The notes under the pieces are model-generated. The model made no database searches. It worked only from the letters and a program-made list of their open reading frames with translations, and was not told the origin of the DNA. This document shows, one piece after another, positions 1-5,910 of a stretch of DNA of 7,274 nt. This stretch comes from Candidatus Hydromicrobium americanum (GTDB taxonomy: Bacteria > Actinomycetota > Humimicrobiia > Humimicrobiales > Humimicrobiaceae): the NCBI GenBank assembly GCA_002779205.1, contig PEXF01000117.1:8197-15470 (forward strand). The letters run 5' to 3'. The position numbers and the translations under genes are program-made. Positions within the stretch are counted from its first letter, which is position 1, and each line of letters begins with the position of its first letter.

Positions 1-111
1 ACCATTTTTATCTGCATATATATATTTCTTCATCTTAGGGTTCCACTTTTTAGTCTGATGACCAAAATGAACACCTACCTCCAGGAGCTGCTTCATAGTT
101 ACAATACTCAA
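1..111 (-). CDS. rpsB: 30S ribosomal protein S2, N-terminal part (runs off window)
   Basis: Only the first 37 codons are in the window and the gene continues past base 1. Translation of the minus strand gives MSIVTMKQLLEVGVHFGHQ followed by TKKWNPKMKKYIYADKNG, the highly conserved start of ribosomal protein S2 (family pattern MKQLLEAGVHFGHQT-RWNPKM). S2 sits on the back of the 30S subunit between head and body and is needed for late assembly. The start chosen is TTG at 111-109, because AGGGGGG (125-119) lies 7 nt upstream as a strong ribosome binding site. The ATG five codons further in (96-94) has no such site, and S2 proteins normally carry a few residues before MKQLLE. It is the next gene downstream of xer after a 491-nt gap and probably begins its own transcription unit (usually rpsB-tsf). 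Confidence 0.93.
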   Translation of the reverse strand, partial: MSIVTMKQLLEVGVHFGHQTKKWNPKMKKYIYADKNG

Positions 112-335
112 AATAATACCCCCCTATTCTTATGGTTTTTCCTCCACCACTTTAACCATTATATTTGTTCACCACAATGCTGTAAGTGGTGTGCCTGAAA
201 CTCTGCACAACTAAAGTCGGCTGGTTCTTAGGTACTGACCAAATTCAGTTATAAGCCAAAACTTATAACGACTAATTAGTTTCCCTAAGATTTTCACTAT
301 CAAAGATTCCATTGAATCCATTAACGATAGTATAA
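112..335 (-). promoter_or_regulatory. Structured 5' leader of rpsB (candidate regulatory RNA)
   Basis: This is the stretch just before the rpsB start, and it contains a run of inverted repeats. In transcription order they are: a nested stem with outer arms 326-331/296-301 (6 bp) and inner arms 314-318/305-309; a 7-bp pair (284-290 with 226-232) enclosing an 8-bp perfect hairpin (262-269/248-255, 6-nt loop); a 6-bp hairpin with GC-rich arms (186-191/170-175, 10-nt loop); and a 6-bp stem (154-159/132-137) holding a GGAGG in its loop. No open frame explains the region. Ribosomal protein operons are often controlled by their own protein binding the leader, so S2 feedback is a reasonable guess. 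I did not recognise a named riboswitch or leader family. Confidence 0.45.
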
Positions 336-437
336 CGCCCGTTTCAAGACGTTTTTGTCAAAATTAAGCCTTCATACCCATCATCGAAATAAGGGGCTTT
401 CGGCTAAGTTTCTGTAATTTCAACGTTCAAGTCTAGC

Positions 438-466
438 ATAATACATATCTTTCATCAAATAATCAA
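438..466 (-). promoter_or_regulatory. Probable sigma-70-type promoter for rpsB
   Basis: TTGATT (466-461) and TATTAT (443-438) are separated by exactly 17 nt on the minus strand. Transcription would begin near base 431, giving a leader of about 320 nt ahead of the rpsB TTG start. A 7-bp inverted repeat (ctagcat 433-439, atgctag 473-479) flanks the two boxes and could be an operator. AT-rich DNA throws up such matches by chance. A second candidate, TTGACA (361-356) with TATACT (334-329), has a 21-nt spacer and is less convincing. Confidence 0.45.
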
Positions 467-533
467 TAATAAATGCTAGCTAATCTAAAATTTCGTGATA
501 GATTTTCATTAAATCTTTTATCATGTTATAAAA

Positions 534-570
534 TTGACAACTCCCCACCCATCAATGCAGGGGATCCTCC
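534..570. repeat. Hairpin end resembling an IS200/IS605-type right end
   Basis: The plus strand reads TTGACAACTCCCCACCC, then a short spacer, then GGGGATCCTCC, so CCCC (543-546) can pair with GGGG (560-563). Read on the minus strand it ends GGGGAGTTGTCAA, which mirrors the GGGGAGGATGTCAA found at 1553-1566 on the other side of xer. Subterminal hairpins with such CCCC/GGGG and TTGAC edges are typical of IS200/IS605-family elements. No tnpA or tnpB is present, so this would be a relic or a non-autonomous end. A weak terminator of the xer gene is an alternative reading. Confidence 0.3.
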
Positions 571-602
571 AACTTATACCATTGACAAAACTATTTTTTA
601 TT

Positions 603-1517
603 CTATTTTGCTTCTGCTCTGGGGTGAAATTTCCTGTAGTCTTTCTTTAATTTTTTAATATTTAAATGCGAGTATATCTGTGTGGTAGATATGTTTTCAT
701 GCCCCAGAAGTTCTTGAATTTCCCTTATTCCTGCTCCTTCCTGAAGCAGATGAGTAGCAAAACTATGTCTGATACTATGAGGTGTGATATTTTTACCAAT
801 AACTGCTTTTTTTACATATTTTTTAACTATAGTTCTCATGCTGCGTGAGGATAATCTTTTTCCAAATTTATTTAAAAATAAATGGTTATCCCTTATATAT
901 CTATCTTTTATAGAATAAGTTAATTTACTTCTTACTTGCAGATATTTTTTTATCCAGAATATTGCAGTCTGATTTAAATAAACCAGTCTCTGTTTTCTAC
1001 CCTTACCGGTAACTATTATTTCGCTATTTCCAAGATCAATATCACCAGTTTTTAAACCTTCCACCTCGCTTATTCTGGCACCAGTAGAATAAAGTAATTC
1101 AAGTATAGTTCTATCCCTGATTTCTAAATCATTTTCAGGCTTGAGGTTATTAAAAAGCCTTTCCATTTCACTTATAGACATAAAAGAGTAAAACCGGTGA
1201 CGCTTGCGGGGAACATTTATTGCCTGGGTTAACTGAAAATCAATATAACCATTTCTTTCAAGAAATCTAAAGAAGTTGATGAAGGAAGAGTACTTTCTGA
1301 TAATAGTCCTGTTTGAATAATTATTACTATCTAAAGACTTAAGAAAACCTCTGAAAATATCTAAATTTATCCTGGCAGTTTCATTAATATCCTTACCTTT
1401 TAAAAAATGCAAAAATTGTAAGATATCTTTTTGATAGGAATTTATAGAATTCAGAGATAAATTTTTTTCATATTTTAAGTACTTTATATATAGTTCCAGA
1501 CAATTAAATAAATCCAT
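603..1517 (-). CDS. xerC: Tyrosine recombinase of the XerC/XerD type
   Basis: This is a site-specific recombinase of the family that resolves chromosome dimers at dif with FtsK. With the start chosen here it has 304 residues, the normal Xer length (about 295-310). The N-terminal SAM-like core-binding domain covers roughly residues 1-95 and the catalytic domain the rest. All catalytic residues are visible: Arg148 (in STGARISE), Lys172 (TGKGRKQR), His247 and Arg250 (TPHSIRHSFATHLL), His273 (LLGHENISTT) and the nucleophile Tyr282 (QIYSHL). The start is ATG at 1517 because GGAGG (1528-1524) sits 6 nt before it; the in-frame GTG at 1532 lies upstream of that site and is unlikely. Its place between dprA and rpsB fits the chromosomal xerC of Gram-positive-type genomes, though sequence alone does not separate XerC from XerD or from a mobile relative. 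Both flanks carry IS-like hairpins. Confidence 0.9.
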   Translation of the reverse strand: MDLFNCLELYIKYLKYEKNLSLNSINSYQKDILQFLHFLKGKDINETARINLDIFRGFLKSLDSNNYSNRTIIRKYSSFINFFRFLERNGYIDFQLTQAINVPRKRHRFYSFMSISEMERLFNNLKPENDLEIRDRTILELLYSTGARISEVEGLKTGDIDLGNSEIIVTGKGRKQRLVYLNQTAIFWIKKYLQVRSKLTYSIKDRYIRDNHLFLNKFGKRLSSRSMRTIVKKYVKKAVIGKNITPHSIRHSFATHLLQEGAGIREIQELLGHENISTTQIYSHLNIKKLKKDYRKFHPRAEAK

Positions 1518-1522
1518 ATTTA

Positions 1523-1528
1523 CCCTCC
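1523..1528 (-). promoter_or_regulatory. Ribosome binding site that fixes the xer start
   Basis: GGAGGG on the minus strand lies 5 nt (GGAGG: 6 nt) ahead of the ATG at 1517. It falls inside the longer reading that would begin at the GTG of 1532, which argues that the true protein begins MDLFNCLELY. Confidence 0.75.
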
Positions 1529-1539
1529 GCACCGTAAAA

Positions 1540-1566
1540 CCCCGCCGTTTAAGGGGAGGATGTCAA
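1540..1566. repeat. Hairpin end resembling an IS200/IS605-type left end
   Basis: The minus strand reads TTGACATCCTCCCC, then TTAAACGGCGGGGTTTTACG running towards xer. CCCC and GGGG can pair across a short loop, and the arm appears to have lost bases compared with a full CCCCGCC/GGCGGGG stem. This is the style of left-end hairpin seen in IS200/IS605 elements, which insert 3' of a short sequence such as TTGAC or TTAC. The TTGAC here includes the stop codon of the 140-aa gene. GGGG followed by TTTT could also make it a weak terminator for that gene. Confidence 0.3.
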
Positions 1567-1985
1567 AAATAATCACTCTCAATATCCTTCATCTTTACTT
1601 TTATAACCTCCCTCATTTCCATTATTTCTCCCAATCCAGGAGATTTTTTATCTTTCTCTATTTTTAATGGATTAAAATCATACGTTTTTGCTTTATTAAA
1701 AAAAGATTTAAGTTTATTTATCATATCAATAATTATATATCTTACTTTGCTTGATCTATAATCAATCTTCAAATTCTCTTTAGATAAATCATCAAGTATT
1801 GCATCAAATTTACTAAAAGCATCTTCTAAAATAATACTGGTCTTCCCGGTATTAAGTTTCTTTTTTGCCAGTATCCCGGCTATAATCTTCTTTAAATCCT
1901 TCCTGATAATATTATCATACTGGTACAATGCATACCCCAGAGGATTTTTGGGTCTCCCTACTTTCTTTCTCCTGAATAATGCCAC
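1563..1985 (-). CDS. Unrecognised basic 140-aa protein between dprA and xer
   Basis: I do not recognise the family. The product is small and lysine-rich, with no signal peptide, membrane segment or cysteine motif. It begins with a strongly basic stretch (FRRKKVGRPKNPLGYALYQY) whose GRPK core recalls an AT-hook, so nucleic-acid contact is possible but unproven. The remainder is probably mostly helical, with many Lys, Ile and Asp and a Lys-rich segment near residues 90-117. The start is GTG at 1985, supported by GGGAG (1999-1995) 9 nt upstream. It lies 59 nt after dprA and 45 nt before the xer ATG, probably in one transcript. In related gene orders this slot may hold other genes, for example topA or whiG. 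The stop codon sits within the TTGAC edge of an IS-like hairpin, so the natural C-terminus may have been longer. Confidence 0.7.
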   Translation of the reverse strand: MALFRRKKVGRPKNPLGYALYQYDNIIRKDLKKIIAGILAKKKLNTGKTSIILEDAFSKFDAILDDLSKENLKIDYRSSKVRYIIIDMINKLKSFFNKAKTYDFNPLKIEKDKKSPGLGEIMEMREVIKVKMKDIESDYF

Positions 1986-2044
1986 CCTTTTATGCTCCCT
2001 GCCAGTTCCTAATTAAAAAATATATTATTATTTTAATATAAAAT

Positions 2045-3178
2045 TTAAAATAATCTACTATATTTATTAAAACTATCTTCTTTAATTAGCTGCTTAATCT
2101 CAAGAGATGTCAAAATCCTCAAAACTTCTTTAACCTCTATTTTTGAATATTTTACTATTTCCTCCACACTTTTCGGGTTGTATCCAATAAACTCATAGAC
2201 CTTGAGCTCATTATTATCAAGCTTTGCACTCTGCTTATCATTTGCTTGCCGGTTGTTATTATAACTACTGTTTCCACACAATTTTAAGATTCCCTCAGAA
2301 TACTGGGAAAATTCCTCCAATATGTCATCAATGCTTTCAACTAACTTTGCGCCGCTTTTTATTAGCCTGTGACATCCCCTGCTCATTGAATTAAAAACAT
2401 TTCCCGGAACTGCAAATACTTCCCTGTTTTGCTGTAGTGCCATTTCGCAGGTTATTATTGCTCCACTTTTCTCTCCAGCTTCTATAACTACAACACCTCT
2501 GCAAAGACCGCTGATTATCCTATTTCTAACCGGAAAATTGTTTTTGAGTGGTGGAGTTTTTGGGAGAAATTCAGTTATTATACTGCCATTCGAAAGTATT
2601 TCCTCATATAAATATTTATTCTCAGGAGGATAAATGATATCAATACCACAACCCAGTACCCCGATGCTCCCACCTTTTTCTTCTAACGCTGCCTTATGGG
2701 CATAGCTGTCAATTCCAACGGCAAGACCGCTTACAACTGTTATTCCAATTCTTGATAGATTTCTACTTATATATCCGGCTACTTCCCGCCCATAAGCAGT
2801 ACATTTCCTGCTGCCGACAATGGCAATACTAAATTGTGCTTTCTTTATTTTATTTCCTCTGAAAAATAATAACGGAGGGGGTAAATATATCTGCCTTAAT
2901 ATGTCAGGATAACTATTCTCGCCAATATCAAGCAAGCCTACTGCATTTTTTAAAATGAAATCAACCACTTTTTGGTAACAGTTATTACTGTGATTAAAAT
3001 CAATATGGTCTTCTCCATCCGTTCCATATTCCAGCTTCAAACTTTTATATTTATAAAAATAATCCAGGGTTTTATTTATATCACCATAATTCTTTCTATA
3101 TATTTCTATAAATCTTGCTGGTTTAACTTTCTTCTCAACCAGTATATATAATATTTTTTTACCATTAGTGTTTTTCAT
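2045..3178 (-). CDS. dprA: DNA processing protein DprA/Smf
   Basis: DprA binds incoming single-stranded DNA during natural transformation, protects it and loads RecA; homologues exist in many bacteria without known competence. The 377-residue protein has the full family layout: a helical N-terminal region (about 1-80), a Rossmann-fold DprA core (about 90-290) and a C-terminal winged helix of DprA type (about 322-377). Visible core motifs are AIVGSRKCT (119-127), VSGLAVGID (149-157), FPVRNRIISGL (215-225), KSGAIITCEMAL (237-248) and VPGN (257-260). The start chosen is ATG at 3178, whose ATGA overlaps the comM stop codon and implies translational coupling; a TTG two codons upstream is the alternative. 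No good ribosome binding site is seen, which fits coupling. It is in an operon with comM. Confidence 0.95.
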   Translation of the reverse strand: MKNTNGKKILYILVEKKVKPARFIEIYRKNYGDINKTLDYFYKYKSLKLEYGTDGEDHIDFNHSNNCYQKVVDFILKNAVGLLDIGENSYPDILRQIYLPPPLLFFRGNKIKKAQFSIAIVGSRKCTAYGREVAGYISRNLSRIGITVVSGLAVGIDSYAHKAALEEKGGSIGVLGCGIDIIYPPENKYLYEEILSNGSIITEFLPKTPPLKNNFPVRNRIISGLCRGVVVIEAGEKSGAIITCEMALQQNREVFAVPGNVFNSMSRGCHRLIKSGAKLVESIDDILEEFSQYSEGILKLCGNSSYNNNRQANDKQSAKLDNNELKVYEFIGYNPKSVEEIVKYSKIEVKEVLRILTSLEIKQLIKEDSFNKYSRLF

Positions 3179-4719
3179 ATACAAATGCTATTATCCAGAT
3201 TATTAGAACCAACCCGGTAATGAACGGCTTCAATAATATGACAGTCTTTAATATTTTCACTTTCTTCCAGATCAGCTATAGTTCTGGATACCTTTAAGAT
3301 ACTAACCATGCCCCTGGCCGTTAAATTATATTTTCTTGAAATCGTATATATTAAATCCCTTATATTTTTATTATTTTTTAACCATTCATTAATAATATTT
3401 ATTCCAATTTCAGAATTGTAACTGACATTTTTACCTTTAAATCTTTCGTTTTGCATATTTATACATTTCTTAATACGGTTTTTTATCTGATTTGAACTTT
3501 CACCACATTCAGTTTTTATAAAACTACTTTCCTTCAGTCTTGCAACAGTAACTCTCATATCAATCCTGTCTATAATAGGGCCTGATATTTTTTTCCAGAA
3601 CTTTCTTACTTCCCTTAAACTGCAGATGCATTTCCTGCTCTCATCTCCAAAATATCCACAATAACATGGGTTCGTAGCAACTATTAACATAAAATTACAG
3701 GGAAAACTGTAAGACAGATTATTTCTGGTGATAATTACTGTCTTATTTTCCAGAGGCTGCCTTAAATCCTCTATAAAATTTTTAGGAAACTGAGAAAACT
3801 CATCCAAAAACAGCAGTCCCCTATGAGCCAGACTGATTTCTCCAGGTCTCGGATTAATACCTCCCCCAATAAGACCCACTCTGCTTATAGTATGGTGAGG
3901 ATTTCGAAATGGTCTTTCCTGTATCAGGTGGTTAACATATTTTTCATATAAACTATAAATTTTAGTAACCTCTATACACTCTTCCAGATTTAAGTCCGGC
4001 ATTATAGAAACAGCTCTCTGTGCCAGCATAGTTTTACCACTTCCGGGAGGTCCGATTAACATAATGTTATGCCTGCCGCTTACAGCTATTTCCAGTGCCC
4101 TCTTTGCCTTAAGCTGCCCTTTCACATCTTTTAAATCAAAATTATAATGATTGTTTCTATTTGAAATATTCTTATCTTTATCTTTACATATAAATTTCTC
4201 TATTTTTTCTCCGCCAGTTAGAACCTTTACAGTCTCAACCAGACTTTTACATGCGACAATACTTACACCGGAAATAAAAGAAGCCTGATTGGCAATCTCG
4301 TATGGTACAAAAAAAAACTTCCTGCCCATACCCCGTGCTTTTTCAGCCATGGAAATCAATCCTTTTACCGGATTTATACTGCCATCCAGTGACAGTTCTC
4401 CTATAAAGCAAGATTCGTTAAACATGCCGCACCTGATCTGATCGCTGGCTGCAAGGATTGAAAGGGCTATTGGTAAGTCATAATAAGAGCCATCTTTCTT
4501 TATGTCTGCCGGTGATAGATTTACAATTATTTTTTTAACAGGGAAATCAAATCCACTATTGATTATTGCAGATCTCACTCTCTGCCTTGATTCATTTACA
4601 GCTTTCCCCGGTAGTCCTACAATGATGAACTCAGGGAGTCCTCTTGATATATGAACTTCTACAGATACCTTTATGGCATCAATACCAATCAATGTGAAAC
4701 TATCCAGCTTAAAGAGCAT
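3175..4719 (-). CDS. comM: ComM/YifB-type AAA+ ATPase (magnesium-chelatase-like)
   Basis: ComM is a hexameric branch-migration helicase that extends the heteroduplex when imported DNA recombines with the chromosome. The 514-residue product has normal family length and three parts: an N-terminal S5-like ChlI domain (about 1-170, including VHISRGLPEFIIVGLPGKAV at 22-41), the AAA+ core (about 195-400) and the Mg-chelatase C-terminal helical domain (about 405-510). Walker A is GPPGSGKT (223-230), Walker B LLFLDEF (302-308), the cysteine-rich insert NPCYCGYFGD continues to CIC near 364-366, and SGPIIDRIDM (379-388) carries the conserved arginine of the family. The C-terminal HIIEAVHYR also matches. 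The start aligns with other ComM proteins (MLxKxxSxxLxGID). There is no ribosome binding site, and the promoter -10 box ends 6 nt before the ATG, so the mRNA is probably leaderless. It overlaps dprA by 4 nt. Confidence 0.95.
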   Translation of the reverse strand: MLFKLDSFTLIGIDAIKVSVEVHISRGLPEFIIVGLPGKAVNESRQRVRSAIINSGFDFPVKKIIVNLSPADIKKDGSYYDLPIALSILAASDQIRCGMFNESCFIGELSLDGSINPVKGLISMAEKARGMGRKFFFVPYEIANQASFISGVSIVACKSLVETVKVLTGGEKIEKFICKDKDKNISNRNNHYNFDLKDVKGQLKAKRALEIAVSGRHNIMLIGPPGSGKTMLAQRAVSIMPDLNLEECIEVTKIYSLYEKYVNHLIQERPFRNPHHTISRVGLIGGGINPRPGEISLAHRGLLFLDEFSQFPKNFIEDLRQPLENKTVIITRNNLSYSFPCNFMLIVATNPCYCGYFGDESRKCICSLREVRKFWKKISGPIIDRIDMRVTVARLKESSFIKTECGESSNQIKNRIKKCINMQNERFKGKNVSYNSEIGINIINEWLKNNKNIRDLIYTISRKYNLTARGMVSILKVSRTIADLEESENIKDCHIIEAVHYRVGSNNLDNSICI

Positions 4720-4725
4720 GCACTA

Positions 4726-4754
4726 ATTATATATACATTTACACATATAGTCAA
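4726..4754 (-). promoter_or_regulatory. comM-dprA promoter, apparently leaderless
   Basis: TTGACT (4754-4749), a 17-nt spacer and a perfect TATAAT (4731-4726) lie on the minus strand. Only TAGTGC separates the -10 box from the comM ATG (4719), so transcription should begin at or next to the A of the start codon. The lack of any Shine-Dalgarno sequence agrees. A 7-bp inverted repeat, cacatat (4742-4748) and atatgtg (4774-4780), overlaps the spacer and flanks the -35 box, and could bind a regulator. Confidence 0.7.
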
Positions 4755-4830
4755 TTGTATAATATTTATGTGCATATGTGAATTAGGTAATTAGAAATTA
4801 TAAGAGATTAAAGGATGGGTTAAATCAGAA

Positions 4831-4856
4831 AATAATATCTTTAAAACGATATTATT
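4831..4856. terminator. AT-rich perfect hairpin, possible weak terminator
   Basis: AATAATATC (4831-4839) and GATATTATT (4848-4856) form a perfect 9-bp stem with an 8-nt loop, located between the DUF3795 copy 1 gene and the comM promoter. Only a short T-run follows on either strand, and the stem has almost no GC. It could help end the transcript coming from the NYN gene, but it is weak. Confidence 0.35.
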
Positions 4857-4892
4857 CTTCATTTTTAACTTTGAACTTATCAAATTGCTTAT

Positions 4893-4908
4893 TTTTTCGC
4901 AATTTCGA
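4893..4908 (-). repeat. Third, 16-bp scrap of the DUF3795 3' end
   Basis: The plus-strand string tttttcgcaatttcga occurs here, at 4931-4946 (end of DUF3795 copy 1) and at 5965-5980 (end of copy 2). In this scrap the minus strand reads L-E-I-A-K-K-stop, close to the F-E-I-A-K-K-K-stop of the genes. It lies 38 bp from copy 1, and looks like a remnant of a further tandem copy or a slippage product. Confidence 0.6.
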
Positions 4909-4923
4909 GCTAAAATTTAATTA

Positions 4924-5229
4924 TTATTTCTTTTTCGCAATTTCGAAGAGTTTTATATATTCCCTACTATACGGTTTCCAAATCACTGGCTTACTATCGA
5001 TGTCCCACAAAAATCCTTTTTTATAAAATTTACATGGAAATTCATCGCAGTAAAAACAATATTTTATTTTTCTCTCTTTCGCACATTTTACAATTTTACA
5101 TTCGTTAATTGTCCAACATCCAGAACATTTCTTTTTCTTATATTTTCCTCTATATAAAGGACAAAGAGAACAAACTATTCCACAAGAACTAATTAAATAA
5201 GGTTTTAGAAAAAAATTGCTCCAATTCAA
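4924..5229 (-). CDS. DUF3795-type cysteine-rich protein, copy 1 (5' end replaced)
   Basis: The product matches the DUF3795 style: CGIVCSLCP, then CSGCW, ECKIVKCAKE and YCFYCDEFPC, giving twelve cysteines in about 55 residues and a likely metal-binding (zinc or iron-sulfur) fold. Function of the family is unknown. From residue 12 onward it is almost the same as copy 2, with 6 amino-acid changes. The first 11 codons differ completely: the native MKNRPEKKK start is missing and the reading frame instead runs back into the NYN gene, beginning at a TTG (5229) with no clear ribosome binding site and a 41-bp overlap. It may be expressed by coupling to the NYN gene, or may be a 5'-truncated, dying copy. 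Confidence 0.6.
   Translation of the reverse strand: MNWSNFFLKPYLISSCGIVCSLCPLYRGKYKKKKCSGCWTINECKIVKCAKERKIKYCFYCDEFPCKFYKKGFLWDIDSKPVIWKPYSREYIKLFEIAKKK
4925..5196 (+). repeat. 272-bp direct repeat, copy 1
   Basis: It aligns without gaps to 5959-6230 at a constant offset of 1034 bp, with 8 mismatches in 272 (about 97% identity). The repeat spans the DUF3795 coding sequence from about codon 12 to just before the stop. The right boundary lies inside ttaatt at the NYN stop codon and the left at the DUF3795 stop codon. Confidence 0.95.
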
Positions 5230-5764
5230 TTCTGCTTAATAAACGACTCAAATTAGCATAGCGCTGCATGGCAAAACTTGGGCGGTGAGAGAATCCAATA
5301 TATTCTATTTTCTTACCCAATTCTTTCGCTCTGATAATTCCCGGGATTAAATCAGTATCAGAGCTAACCACAATTGCCGTATCATATTTGTCTTGATAGG
5401 CCATATCTAAAATATCCACTGCTAACTTTACATCCACGCCTTTCTCTTTGTAGTATTTGTCGTGCTTCATCATGTAGCCTGTTTTTATTTTCCAGTTTTG
5501 TTTTTGGAGAAGAGCAAATAACTTTTGCTGGTTTCGAACTAATTCTTCGCTTTTAAAGTTGCCTGCTTCCTTTCTTACCAGTCCAACATAATAAATAGAC
5601 TCTATAGTTTGTCGCCCGTGTGCTAGCCATTCAGCAAATGCCTTACAGTCAAAAACCAAAAGCTGTTTAAATCCTGATCCAGAATCCTTTAGACGATGAT
5701 AGAAATTGCTACCATCTAAGAATATGACCACTCGTTCTTCTTCATCTTGTTGTTTTTCAGCCAT
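5189..5764 (-). CDS. NYN/LabA-type (DUF88) putative ribonuclease
   Basis: This is a PIN-like nuclease fold of the NYN family, small proteins predicted to cut or process RNA with a metal ion held by acidic residues. The 191-aa product shows the expected sites: FLDGSN with Asp17 and Asn20, KGVDVKLAVDILDMA with Asp111 and Asp117, and AIVVSSDTDLIP with Asp136 and Asp138. Downstream, AKELGKKIEYIGF is also typical. There is no signal peptide or membrane helix. Codons look richer in G and C than in neighbouring genes, suggesting acquisition. No Shine-Dalgarno sequence precedes the ATG; TGATAAGAT, an extended -10 like box, ends 6 nt before it, as in comM. The last few residues and the TAG stop come from the edge of the DUF3795 repeat, so the original C-terminus was probably altered. 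Substrate and role are unknown. Confidence 0.85.
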   Translation of the reverse strand: MAEKQQDEEERVVIFLDGSNFYHRLKDSGSGFKQLLVFDCKAFAEWLAHGRQTIESIYYVGLVRKEAGNFKSEELVRNQQKLFALLQKQNWKIKTGYMMKHDKYYKEKGVDVKLAVDILDMAYQDKYDTAIVVSSDTDLIPGIIRAKELGKKIEYIGFSHRPSFAMQRYANLSRLLSRIELEQFFSKTLFN

Positions 5765-5770
5765 TTGATT

Positions 5771-5779
5771 ATCTTATCA
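5771..5779 (-). promoter_or_regulatory. Possible extended -10 box for the NYN gene
   Basis: TGATAAGAT on the minus strand is a TG-n-TAAGAT extended -10 element placed 6 nt before the NYN ATG, the same spacing as the comM TATAAT. It lies directly after a terminator and no ribosome binding site is present, so a leaderless start is possible. No good -35 box accompanies it. Confidence 0.3.
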
Positions 5780-5788
5780 CAAATCATC

Positions 5789-5828
5789 AAAATAAAAACC
5801 CGCCATTATCCTTACGGATAGGGGCGGG
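5789..5828 (-). terminator. Intrinsic terminator after the toxin-antitoxin/DUF3795 unit
   Basis: Outer arms CCCGCC (5799-5804) and GGCGGG (5823-5828) and inner arms TATCC (5807-5811) and GGATA (5816-5820) around a 4-nt loop make a strong GC-rich hairpin. On the minus strand it is followed by TTTTTATTTT. It should stop transcripts coming from DUF3795 copy 2 and insulate the NYN gene. Confidence 0.85.
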
Positions 5829-5910
5829 GGTGTTAGTAATTATATATTATCATTTAATAAATAGTTGTCAATGGATAGGATGCCTCGGGTGTTGTTATTC
5901 TCAGTTTTTA

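Noticed and set aside
112..335. Assignment of the rpsB leader to a known riboswitch class
   Set aside because: The conserved cores I could recall for common classes (SAM, TPP, glycine, c-di-GMP, THF, T-box) are not present.
1..602. A dif-type Xer recombination site, tRNA or tmRNA near xer
   Set aside because: No 11-6-11 dif-like palindrome and no tRNA or tmRNA signature was found by eye on either strand.
473..848. Short plus-strand open frames at 473-658 and 666-848
   Set aside because: They lie antisense to the xer gene and its 3' flank, with no family match or ribosome binding site.
5839..5871. TTGACA (5871-5866) with TATAAT (5844-5839) on the minus strand as a promoter for the NYN gene
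   Set aside because: The spacer is 21 nt and the transcript would run straight into the strong terminator hairpin at 5799-5828.
5859..5874. Plus-strand AAATAGTTGTCAATGG resembles minus-strand AAATAGTTTTGTCAATGG at 598-579
   Set aside because: The shared word is short, needs a 2-nt gap and is AT-rich, so chance cannot be excluded in this base composition.
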